Shown piece by piece: positions 1 to 5,712 of a stretch of 6,027 nt of DNA. The stretch covers positions 74,962 to 80,988 of the forward strand of contig DEDQ01000034.1 in assembly GCA_002350065.1 (NCBI GenBank), in the 5' to 3' direction. This DNA is from Ruminococcus flavefaciens (GTDB taxonomy: Bacteria; Bacillota; Clostridia; Oscillospirales; Ruminococcaceae). Within the stretch, counting starts at the first letter, position 1; each line of letters opens with the position of its first letter. The notes beneath the pieces are model-generated. The model was not told the DNA's origin. It did not search any database and saw nothing but the letters and a program-made list of their open reading frames with translations. Both the position numbers and the translations under genes were made by a program.

Positions 1-948
1 CTCCCGCTCATGAACGAGCTTGCAGACGTGCTTATTAATAAGAAGCAGCGCAGACACGCTCCCGAGCTTGAAACTACCGAGAGCAAGCTCATAATCGGCG
101 AGGACGGCATCTGCCGCGATGTTCAGCCGCGCGAGCGCGGCAAGTCCGAGCGGATAATCGAGGAATTCATGCTCACCGCGAATGAAGCAGCGGCAAAGCT
201 CGCAAAGGAGAAGAACGTGCCGTTCGTATACCGCGTGCATGAAGCTCCGCCCGAGGAAAAGACTGCTGCACTCTGCGAGATGCTCCGCAAGGCAGGCGTC
301 GAATACCCGCATTTTCAGGAGTTCAAGCCGGCTCATGCGGCAGAGATACTCAACAATGCGAGGGATACCGACAAGTTTGAAGCCGTCAATATGATGGTGC
401 TGCGCTCAATGGCAAAGGCGAAATACTCCGAAGAGGCACTTGGTCACTTTGGTCTCGTGCTCGCGGATTATGCGCATTTCACCTCGCCGATACGCCGGTA
501 TCCGGACCTTGCGATACACCGCATAATCACTGATATTCTCGCCGGCTACGATGAGAAATGGCTCAGTAAGCGCTACAGCGGCTTTGCCGCGAAGGCTTCC
601 GAGGCTTCAACGAATGCGGAGCTCCGCGCCGTTGCTATCGAGCGCGAATGCGAGGACTGCTACAAGGCGGAATATATGAAACAGCACATAGGCGAGACCT
701 TCACGGCTAAGATATCCGGCGTTACCGAGTACGGATTCTATGCCGAGCTCCCGAATACGGTCGAGGGTCTTGTGCATATACGCACTCTGCCCGAGGGCGA
801 GTACGACTACACCGAGCCGGTAGCTCTTACCGAGAAATTCAGCGGAGTTTCCTACAAGCTCGGAGATACAGTGCAGGTGACCTGCGCGTCAGTCAATGTA
901 AGCGAGGGAACGATAGATTTCGTTCTCGATGACCCTGATGAAGATTAA
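1..948 (+). CDS. rnr: Ribonuclease R, C-terminal part (5' end outside the window)
   Basis: RNase R is a processive 3'-to-5' exoribonuclease that degrades structured RNA in the cytoplasm. The reading frame is open from base 1, so the gene begins upstream; an ATG at position 10 is internal, not the start. Numbering from that Met, the end of the RNB catalytic domain is seen: IEEFMLTANEAAA near 50-62, FVYRVHE near 72-78, and HFTSPIRRYPDL at about 156-167, the strongest family signature. An S1 RNA-binding domain follows at about 226-306 (IGETFTAKISGVTEYGFYAEL, then GLVHI). The protein stops almost directly after S1 with a short acidic end, so it lacks the long basic tail of E. coli RNase R. The N-terminal cold-shock domains and the catalytic aspartates lie outside the window. 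RNase II is a less likely identity because the end of RNB and the S1 domain match RNase R better. A lipoprotein gene follows after 15 bases, probably on the same transcript; smpB, often found next to rnr in Firmicutes, is not here. Confidence -1.
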   Translation, partial: LPLMNELADVLINKKQRRHAPELETTESKLIIGEDGICRDVQPRERGKSERIIEEFMLTANEAAAKLAKEKNVPFVYRVHEAPPEEKTAALCEMLRKAGVEYPHFQEFKPAHAAEILNNARDTDKFEAVNMMVLRSMAKAKYSEEALGHFGLVLADYAHFTSPIRRYPDLAIHRIITDILAGYDEKWLSKRYSGFAAKASEASTNAELRAVAIERECEDCYKAEYMKQHIGETFTAKISGVTEYGFYAELPNTVEGLVHIRTLPEGEYDYTEPVALTEKFSGVSYKLGDTVQVTCASVNVSEGTIDFVLDDPDED

Positions 949-963
949 GAAAGGAACAATACT

Positions 964-1680
964 ATGAAAAAGACCACTATTGCTATCATCGCAGCAGCTA
1001 TGCTCTGCGGACTTGCTTCATGCGGCAACAAGGTATCCGTACACGACAACGGCTCGTCAACGGCTCCTACAAAGGCTTCAACAGAGGCGTCTGACGCTTC
1101 CGCCGAGGGGACAGCTGCCGCTTCCGGAGCAGTATCCTCCGCCAAGACGACATCATCTGCCGAGAGTACTACGACCGCTTCCAGCGCAAATGCCGCAAAC
1201 AGCGAGGACGCAGCTCTTATCGCAAAGGCTCAGGAGCTCTTCACCAAAGCCTGCGAGACCAGCTTCAATTATTCAGTAGGCTGTCCGTATACACTTGATA
1301 CGAGCAATTATATCGAGAATGAGTACGGCTGGCAGTTTTACCTCATTACCTCGCCGGGCATAAACTCTCTCGCAGACGTAAGAGCCGACTATCAGAAGGT
1401 TTTCAGCGATAGCTACCCTGACAACATCGAGGAGACCTACAAAGAGGAGAACGGTCACGCATACTGCCTCAACGGTGCAAGAGGCTCTAATATATTCTAT
1501 GTCAAGTCCGAGGTCGTAAGTGTTGACAGCAAGGACGGCAGCGAGATATTCTTCACTGTCCGCAATTACTACGACGGTTCGAGCTGGGGCGATGAACCCT
1601 ACAGCGAGGATAAGAAATTCTCGGCAGTCATAAAGTCTGACGGCTCGTGGCGCGCGGGTACATTCACTCTTCCGTATTGA
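964..1680 (+). CDS. Secreted lipoprotein of unknown function with Ser/Thr/Ala-rich linker
   Basis: The 238-residue product has a clear type II signal peptide: MKK, a hydrophobic stretch at 6-18 and the lipobox Leu17-Ala18-Ser19-Cys20. It should be lipid-anchored on the outer face of the membrane. Residues about 29-80 are a low-complexity Ser/Thr/Ala linker, probably disordered. A globular part of about 155 residues follows (roughly 82-238), rich in aromatic residues, with GWQFYLITSPGINSLADVR near 122-140, CLNGARGSN near 168-176 and a Gly-Ser-Trp turn close to the C-terminus. The order of a helix, a 'Y..vF...Y' segment, a 'Y...G.RG.n' segment and final strands loosely recalls small secreted inhibitors such as the IseA-type DL-endopeptidase inhibitors, but this is a weak impression and no function is assigned. 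The ATG is well supported by AAAGGA at 950-955, eight bases upstream. The gene lies 15 bases after rnr and ends ten bases before a strong terminator, so it is probably the last gene of that transcript. Confidence -1.
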   Translation: MKKTTIAIIAAAMLCGLASCGNKVSVHDNGSSTAPTKASTEASDASAEGTAAASGAVSSAKTTSSAESTTTASSANAANSEDAALIAKAQELFTKACETSFNYSVGCPYTLDTSNYIENEYGWQFYLITSPGINSLADVRADYQKVFSDSYPDNIEETYKEENGHAYCLNGARGSNIFYVKSEVVSVDSKDGSEIFFTVRNYYDGSSWGDEPYSEDKKFSAVIKSDGSWRAGTFTLPY

Positions 1681-1688
1681 TGAAAAGC

Positions 1689-1727
1689 AAAAAAGGCAGA
1701 TACCTGAAAGGTATCTGCCTTTTCTTT
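1689..1727. terminator. Bidirectional intrinsic terminator between convergent genes
   Basis: A perfect 14-bp stem pairs 1691-1704 with 1710-1723 around a five-base loop (TGAAA). On the + strand it ends in TTTT followed by CTTT, serving the lipoprotein gene that stops at 1680. Read on the - strand, the run of six A at 1689-1694 becomes a T tract, serving murA, whose TAA stop is at 1726-1728, two bases from the stem. The hairpin accounts for nearly the whole 45-base convergent gap. Confidence -1.
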
Positions 1728-3027
1728 ATCCTGCCGCCTTTGCGGGTTCTGATTCCGTATTCGGCTTATCCGGAACGCTTACCTTTTCGATATCTGCGCC
1801 CATTGCACGGAGTTTGCCCTCCATGCAGTCGTAGCCGCGCTCGATGTGGTAGATGTCCTCTATCTCGGTGACTCCGCTTGCCGCGAGACCGGCGATGATA
1901 AGCGCAGCACCGGCTCTGAGGTCGCAAGCCTTTACGGGAGCTCCCATGAGCTTGCCTGTGCCCTCGATAAGAGCTATCTTGCCGTTTACTGTTATATCTG
2001 CGCCCATGCGTCTGAGCTCGTCAACGTAGCGGAAACGCTGTTCCCAGATGTTCTCGGTGATGATGCTCGTGCCCTCAGCGAGAGTGAGCAGAGTTGCTAT
2101 CTGCGACTGCATATCTGTCGGGAATCCGGGGTGTGGAGCAGTTTTTATATTAGCCTTTACAAGCGGTCCGTCGACCCATACTCTGATGCTGTCGTCGTAC
2201 TGCTCGATGTTAACGCCTATCTTTTCAAGTTTCTTTGTAATGGATTCAAGATGCTTGGGGATAACGTTCTTGACTATAGCGTCGCCCTTTGTAGCTGCGA
2301 TAGCTACCATAAAGGTGCCTGCCTCTATCTGGTCGGGGATAACTGCGTAAGTAGTGCCGTGGAGGTGTTCGACGCCTCTTATCTTGATAACGTCAGTACC
2401 TGCGCCCATGATATTTGCTCCCATAGAGTTGAGGAAGTTTGCGAGGTCAACGATATGGGGCTCCTTAGCGGCATTTTCGATGATAGTGAGACCCTCAGCT
2501 TTTACGGCTGCGAGCATTGCGTTCATCGTAGCTCCGACTGTTACAACGTCGAAGAATATCTGGCTGCCTCTGAGCTTGTCAGCGCTGAGGTCTATCATGC
2601 CCTGACTGAGACTGTAATTCGCACCGAGAGCCGAGAAAGCCTTGAGGTGCTGGTCTATCGGGCGGTCGCCGAGAGGACATCCGCCGGGCATTGATACGCG
2701 GGCTTTGTTGAACTTTCCGAGCAGTGCGCCGAGGAAATAATACGAAGCACGCATTTTTCTTGCAGTTTCATAGGGTACGCAGAACTTGTCGATAGTTGTG
2801 GGGTCTATCCTGTAAGCGTCCTTTCCTACGGGAGTTACCTTTGCGCCCATCTCTTCGAGAATGCGAAGGCTTATGGTAACATCGCTTATGGTGGGGACGT
2901 TTTCAACTGTGCAGGGCTCATCTGACAGTATAACTGCCGGAAGAATAGCTACTGCGGCATTCTTGGCTCCGCTTATCGTAACTTCACCTTCAAGGCGTCT
3001 GCCGCCCTTGATAACAAACTTATCCAA
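1726..3027 (-). CDS. murA: UDP-N-acetylglucosamine 1-carboxyvinyltransferase (MurA)
   Basis: MurA transfers enolpyruvate from phosphoenolpyruvate to UDP-N-acetylglucosamine, the first committed step of peptidoglycan synthesis, in the cytoplasm. The 433-residue product is a little longer than the usual ~420 and shows the family's key residues: Lys22-Asn23 in SGAKNAA, Arg93 in RKMRAS, the catalytic-loop cysteine Cys117 in PGGCPLGDRPID (equivalent to E. coli Cys115, so the fosfomycin target is present), Asp305 in HPGFPTDMQ and Arg397 in YHIERGYD. The extra length is mostly a C-terminal tail, about 418-433, rich in Pro, Glu and Ala. The best start is a TTG at 3025-3027 with AAGGAG nine bases upstream; no in-frame ATG lies close to it. 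Many Clostridia carry two MurA paralogues and this sequence alone does not tell which one this is. The gene lies 87 bases downstream of the tandem-cyclophilin lipoprotein gene on the same strand, with no terminator seen between them, so read-through is possible; no convincing promoter of its own was found. Confidence -1.
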   Translation of the reverse strand: MDKFVIKGGRRLEGEVTISGAKNAAVAILPAVILSDEPCTVENVPTISDVTISLRILEEMGAKVTPVGKDAYRIDPTTIDKFCVPYETARKMRASYYFLGALLGKFNKARVSMPGGCPLGDRPIDQHLKAFSALGANYSLSQGMIDLSADKLRGSQIFFDVVTVGATMNAMLAAVKAEGLTIIENAAKEPHIVDLANFLNSMGANIMGAGTDVIKIRGVEHLHGTTYAVIPDQIEAGTFMVAIAATKGDAIVKNVIPKHLESITKKLEKIGVNIEQYDDSIRVWVDGPLVKANIKTAPHPGFPTDMQSQIATLLTLAEGTSIITENIWEQRFRYVDELRRMGADITVNGKIALIEGTGKLMGAPVKACDLRAGAALIIAGLAASGVTEIEDIYHIERGYDCMEGKLRAMGADIEKVSVPDKPNTESEPAKAAG

Positions 3028-3036
3028 ATGAATTCT

Positions 3037-3042
3037 CTCCTT
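3037..3042 (-). promoter_or_regulatory. Ribosome binding site of murA, fixes the TTG start
   Basis: The - strand reads AAGGAG here, nine bases before the TTG at 3027-3025. The codons just upstream in frame (ATT, CAT) are not starts, and MDKFVIKGG aligns with the normal N-terminus of MurA. Both points support initiation at TTG. Confidence -1.
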
Positions 3043-3046
3043 ATTT

Positions 3047-3075
3047 TTCAGGATTCTTATTTATCTGCTCCTGAA
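3047..3075 (-). promoter_or_regulatory. Possible leader hairpin upstream of murA
   Basis: The sequence TTCAGGA at 3069-3075 (read on the - strand) and TCCTGAA at 3047-3053 form a perfect 7-bp inverted repeat around a 15-base A/T-rich loop. It ends four bases before the AAGGAG of murA. No T tract follows on the - strand, so it is not a terminator. It could be a structured leader or a protein-binding site, or chance; the large loop makes it only modestly stable. Confidence -1.
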
Positions 3076-3114
3076 CTCTTTCTTTTGTTATTATTACTAT
3101 ACATGGATATCTGC

Positions 3115-4650
3115 TTATTCGGCAGTTGTGGTCTCAGTTGAAGCCTCGGAAGCTGCCTCTGAGGTCTCTGCCTCAGTTGTTTCAGCTTCAGTTGTCTCAG
3201 CCTCGGAAGTATCCTCTGCTGAGCCGTCGTAATCGGAAATATACCAGCGGAGCTTTTCTCCGTTGTATTCTTCAACTGTCACAGATTCGATCACGAGATC
3301 GGTCTTGGGCTTGTTGTTGTCGTCTGTGTCAACAGTCTGAGCCTTGAAGATGAGATCGAGTCCGTCGTATACCTGACCGAAAACAGTGTAGCTGCCATCA
3401 AGGAAAGGTGTGCCGCCCTGCTCTTTGTAGACCTTTTCAGCAGAAGCTGAGAGAGTGGTTCCGAGCTGAGCGAAGTCGTCGTCGGTGTACTTTTTGCCGG
3501 TAACTATATAGAACTGACTTCCGTTAGTGGAGGTCGAGCCTGAATTTGCATATGCGACCGCGCCCGCGGCATGAATGAGATTGAAATACTTGCCGCCGTC
3601 GAACTTGCCGCCCCATATGGACTCGCCGCCGGTGCCGTCGCCGCTCGGGTCGCCGCCCTGTATCATGAAGTCGTTGATAACACGGTGGAACGTAAGACCG
3701 TCGTAGTAGCCTTCCTTAGCGTGAGTTACAAAGTTCTCAACGCCCTTGGGAGCGTACTCGGGGAAGAGCTTTATCTTAACGTCGCCGTAGTCCTTTATTT
3801 TCATGTTGACTACTGTCTCGCCCTTTTCGGGAGCTGTAAAGTTTACAACGTCCTGAGCTGTGGGGTCGTCGTAGTTGTAATCGCTGAGGTGCCATTTGAG
3901 CTCCTCGCCGTTGTATTTGCCTACCTTAACCGACTCGATGATGAGGTCGCTGAGGGGCTTGTCGTTTGCGTCAGTGCCTACGTACTGAGCCTTGAAGATG
4001 ATATCAAGTCCGTCGTATACCTGACCGAATACTGTATAATTTCCGTCGAGGAAAGGAGCTCCGCCGTTCTGCTTGTAGAAATCCTTCTGCTTGTCTGAGA
4101 AGGCGTAGCCGTACTGCTCATACTGACTGAAAACATCATCAGTGATGTTCTGAACGCCTGTAACGATGTAGAACTGGCTTCCGTCAGTAGCTGTGCTGCC
4201 GGAATTTGCATAAGCGAGAGCGCCTGCCGCATGAACGAGGTGCGCATTCGTGCCGCCGTCAAATTCGCCGCCCCACATTGATTCGCCGCCCGAACCGGTT
4301 CCCATGGGGTCGCCGCCCTGTATCATGAAGTCCTTTATAACGCGGTGGAATGAAAGACCGTCGTAGTAGCCTTTTTCAGCGAGACCGATAAAGTTCTCAA
4401 CGCCCTTGTCGGCGTATTCGGGGAAAAGACGTATCTTTACTGTTCCGTAGTCCTTTATTTTCATCTCGATAATGGTATCGCCCTTTTCGGGAGCTGTATA
4501 GTTTGCGATATCAACGTTTTCCGGCGCAGCCTTTTCAGTAGTTGAAACGGAGGTGCCGTCGCTGATATCGATGTCCTTACCGCAGGCAGTCATTGCACAG
4601 GTAGCTGTAAGTGCGCAGAGAGCCGCTGCAAGAAGTCTTCTTTTAAGCAT
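3115..4650 (-). CDS. Lipoprotein with two tandem cyclophilin-type peptidyl-prolyl isomerase domains
   Basis: Cyclophilins catalyse cis-trans isomerisation of Xaa-Pro bonds; this 511-residue protein should act outside the membrane as a folding factor. The signal peptide (residues 1-22, MLKRR then a hydrophobic core) leads to Cys23 in a Met-Thr-Ala-Cys lipobox; Met at -3 is less usual. Two cyclophilin domains follow, about 51-270 and 271-474. Each keeps the catalytic core FHRVI.DFMIQGGDP (Arg103, Phe108, Gln111; Arg323, Phe328, Gln331), GGES.WGG, AYANSGS, GSQFYIVTG and FLDG.YTVFGQVYDGLD. Phe and Tyr replace the Trp121 and His126 of human CypA, as is common in bacterial forms, which often predicts weak cyclosporin binding. 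The C-terminal ~37 residues are an acidic Thr/Glu/Ala/Ser tail. The start is the ATG at 4648-4650, with AAGGAG eight bases upstream; a longer frame to a TTG at 4737 would begin at the predicted transcription start and hide the signal peptide. A separate promoter lies upstream; murA follows after 87 bases. Confidence -1.
   Translation of the reverse strand: MLKRRLLAAALCALTATCAMTACGKDIDISDGTSVSTTEKAAPENVDIANYTAPEKGDTIIEMKIKDYGTVKIRLFPEYADKGVENFIGLAEKGYYDGLSFHRVIKDFMIQGGDPMGTGSGGESMWGGEFDGGTNAHLVHAAGALAYANSGSTATDGSQFYIVTGVQNITDDVFSQYEQYGYAFSDKQKDFYKQNGGAPFLDGNYTVFGQVYDGLDIIFKAQYVGTDANDKPLSDLIIESVKVGKYNGEELKWHLSDYNYDDPTAQDVVNFTAPEKGETVVNMKIKDYGDVKIKLFPEYAPKGVENFVTHAKEGYYDGLTFHRVINDFMIQGGDPSGDGTGGESIWGGKFDGGKYFNLIHAAGAVAYANSGSTSTNGSQFYIVTGKKYTDDDFAQLGTTLSASAEKVYKEQGGTPFLDGSYTVFGQVYDGLDLIFKAQTVDTDDNNKPKTDLVIESVTVEEYNGEKLRWYISDYDGSAEDTSEAETTEAETTEAETSEAASEASTETTTAE
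3160..3204 (-). repeat. Short in-frame repeat coding for Glu-Ala-Glu-Thr-Thr units
   Basis: Three successive 15-base units encode EAETT, EAETT and EAETS in the C-terminal tail of the tandem-cyclophilin lipoprotein (residues 483-497). The units differ at synonymous positions, so the repeat is not freshly expanded. The surrounding tail (about 475-511) has the same composition and is probably disordered. Confidence -1.
3229..4500 (-). repeat. Intragenic tandem duplication of the cyclophilin domain
   Basis: Unit 1 covers 4500-3841 and unit 2 covers 3840-3229. Landmarks such as TAPEKG (52/272), FHRV (101/321) and GSQFYIVTG (157/377) are offset by exactly 220 residues, that is 660 bases. By eye, about three quarters of residues 51-165 are identical to 271-385. 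DNA similarity is obvious too, for example 3661-3713 against 4321-4373. Unit 2 loses four residues in the loop before FLDG, after which the offset becomes 216. Confidence -1.
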
Positions 4651-4658
4651 TGATTCCA

Positions 4659-4664
4659 CTCCTT
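4659..4664 (-). promoter_or_regulatory. Ribosome binding site of the tandem-cyclophilin lipoprotein
   Basis: AAGGAG on the - strand lies eight bases before the ATG at 4650-4648. It decides between this start, which places the signal peptide at the N-terminus, and the longer frame beginning at TTG 4737, which has no such site. Confidence -1.
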
Positions 4665-4714
4665 GAATATGTTGATAGAAAATTCCCTTTAAAATCTCTC
4701 TTTTTCGTCGTATG

Positions 4715-4733
4715 GATATAGTTAGTTTATATC
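4715..4733 (-). promoter_or_regulatory. Small inverted repeat at the 5' end of the lipoprotein leader
   Basis: GATATA at 4728-4733 and TATATC at 4715-4720 (both - strand) form a perfect 6-bp inverted repeat around a seven-base loop. It would begin about five bases into the transcript predicted from the promoter at 4745-4773. It could be a 5' stem-loop or an operator; being all A/T apart from the outer G-C pair, it may also be chance. Confidence -1.
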
Positions 4734-4744
4734 TCAACCTTTAC

Positions 4745-4773
4745 ATTATACTACATCTTGACGAATTTGTAAA
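4745..4773 (-). promoter_or_regulatory. Sigma-A type promoter of the tandem-cyclophilin lipoprotein gene
   Basis: On the - strand a -35 box TTTACA (4773-4768; five of six consensus bases) is followed by a 17-base spacer and a perfect -10 box TATAAT (4750-4745). Transcription should begin near 4738, giving a leader of about 88 bases before the ATG at 4650. It lies in the 206-base gap after the degenerate cyclophilin gene, so the two cyclophilin genes can be transcribed independently. Confidence -1.
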
Positions 4774-4856
4774 TAGTTTCCGAATAATTTTAGTCATATT
4801 CCGGCAAACCTTTTGTCAATAACGGGGATTATTCTTTCACAATGCCTTAAAAACGG

Positions 4857-5651
4857 CTATTTTTCGTCTGCTTTAAATTTATCAATTTTTATTGAATTTA
4901 TCATCAGGTCTTCTATCGGACGCTTTATATGTCCGTCGTTTTCGGTTTTCACGCGGGTTATAGCGTCGATGACGTCGAGGCCCTCGTAGGTCTGACCTAT
5001 TACTGTCATCTGCTGTGAGAAATTCGGGACTCCGCCGTTTTTGATGAAGGCTTCGCCGAGCTCCTTGCTGCCTGAGACCTCACGGAGCTGCTCGCGGAGC
5101 TCGTCGGTGAACTCGATAGAGTTTATGAGTGCGAAGCGGCTTCCGTTGAAGTATTTTCCGCCGCCCATGAGCTTGTTCTTGAAAGTGCTCTCCTTTTCGG
5201 TGTTGAGCATACAAACTGCGCCTTTGAAGGGCCAGAGGTCCTGACTGAGCTCACGCTCGATTATTTCATGTGACTTGTCATAGCCCTCGGGGAGCTCGCC
5301 GTTTTTCTGCTTACAGCCTGCGGAAGCGTAAACGCCTTCCTCCGCGTTGTAGATGTAGGTGTTGTCGTAGAAGCCGCTCTCGGCAAGCGAGGTGAAATTC
5401 TTCACGGCTTCGGGGCTCTGCTCAGGATACAGCACGAATCTGAATTCTCCGAGCGAGGTATCAACTATCGCGATAGGGTCGCCCTCTTTTGGCGGGTCGA
5501 GCTGGATAAGCTTCATGGTTTCGGTATCTATCTGGATATACTGGTCGTTTTCGGCTCGTTTTGCCGAGAAATACAGCAATAATATCGTAAGTCCGAACAT
5601 CACTGCCGAAACGATAAGTATGAATTTCAGGAACGTTCTGCTTTTTTTCAT
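4857..5651 (-). CDS. Membrane-anchored cyclophilin-like protein lacking the catalytic residues
   Basis: The 264-residue product has a basic start (MKKSRTFLKF) and one hydrophobic segment at about 9-29 with no lipobox cysteine, so it is probably a signal anchor with the rest outside the membrane. Residues about 58-257 follow the cyclophilin pattern of the neighbouring lipoprotein: DTSLGEFRFVLYPEQSPEAVKNF, then ESGFYD, a GSRFALI segment near 170-176 and NGGVPNFSQQMTVIGQTYEGLDVID near 205-229. The active-site segment FHRVI.DFMIQGG is replaced by a non-matching stretch near 100-112: aligned by eye, Arg becomes Asn102, Phe becomes Val107 and Gln becomes Ser110. GSQFYI has become GSRFAL. It is therefore probably not an active isomerase and may bind proteins instead. 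The ATG is supported by GAGGTG at 5657-5662, five bases upstream. The frame is intact, so it is a divergent protein rather than a broken gene. A terminator precedes it and a separate promoter follows it, suggesting it may be a single-gene unit; no clear terminator follows its TAG stop. Confidence -1.
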   Translation of the reverse strand: MKKSRTFLKFILIVSAVMFGLTILLLYFSAKRAENDQYIQIDTETMKLIQLDPPKEGDPIAIVDTSLGEFRFVLYPEQSPEAVKNFTSLAESGFYDNTYIYNAEEGVYASAGCKQKNGELPEGYDKSHEIIERELSQDLWPFKGAVCMLNTEKESTFKNKLMGGGKYFNGSRFALINSIEFTDELREQLREVSGSKELGEAFIKNGGVPNFSQQMTVIGQTYEGLDVIDAITRVKTENDGHIKRPIEDLMINSIKIDKFKADEK

Positions 5652-5671
5652 GCATACACCTCATATATACT

Positions 5672-5677
5672 ATTATA
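5672..5677 (-). promoter_or_regulatory. Possible -10 box for the degenerate cyclophilin gene
   Basis: The - strand reads TATAAT here, placing a start of transcription near 5665 and a leader of only about 14 bases, which would still contain the ribosome binding site. At 16-18 bases upstream no good -35 box exists; that position falls within the terminator hairpin. The A/T-rich setting makes a chance match likely. Confidence -1.
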
Positions 5678-5684
5678 ATAAATC

Positions 5685-5703
5685 GGCGGACCATTGGTCC
5701 GCC
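5685..5703 (-). terminator. Hairpin after the unidentified upstream gene
   Basis: GGCGGACC (5685-5692) and GGTCCGCC (5696-5703) form a perfect, GC-rich 8-bp stem with a three-base loop. On the - strand the stem begins nine bases after the TGA stop at 5715-5713 and is followed by GATTTATT, an imperfect U tract. Position and strength favour an intrinsic terminator for the upstream gene. The same sequence is a near-perfect palindrome (9 bp each side of one base), so a protein-binding site is an alternative. Confidence -1.
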
Positions 5704-5712
5704 TTAAAAATA

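Noticed and set aside
10..948. ATG at position 10 as the true start of the RNase R gene
   Set aside because: The frame is open upstream to base 1, the N-terminal domains of RNase R are missing, and there is no ribosome binding site visible in the nine bases before it.
1846..2694. Long + strand frame (282 codons) opposite murA
   Set aside because: It lies wholly inside murA on the other strand, has no ribosome binding site or recognisable domain, and its composition (many Cys, Val and Tyr) is what the murA codons give when read backwards.
3096..3101. TATAGT as a -10 box for murA
   Set aside because: No acceptable -35 sequence lies 16-18 bases upstream, and such A/T-rich matches are common in this gap.
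3057..3275. - strand frame of 72 codons overlapping the end of the lipoprotein gene
   Set aside because: It is an out-of-frame reading of the low-complexity Glu/Thr tail, giving Gln/Arg/Leu repeats, without its own start signals.
3571..4098. + strand frame of 175 codons opposite the tandem-cyclophilin gene
   Set aside because: A shadow of the strongly supported - strand gene; rich in Val, Leu and Ala with no motif and no initiation signal.
4651..4737. 29-residue N-terminal extension of the tandem-cyclophilin lipoprotein from a TTG
   Set aside because: The TTG coincides with the predicted transcription start, has no ribosome binding site, and would place charged residues before the signal peptide. 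The ATG at 4650 has a good site.
4811..4843. Weak inverted repeat after the degenerate cyclophilin gene as a terminator
   Set aside because: The pairing is short, A/T only in its core and interrupted, with no T tract after it on the - strand.
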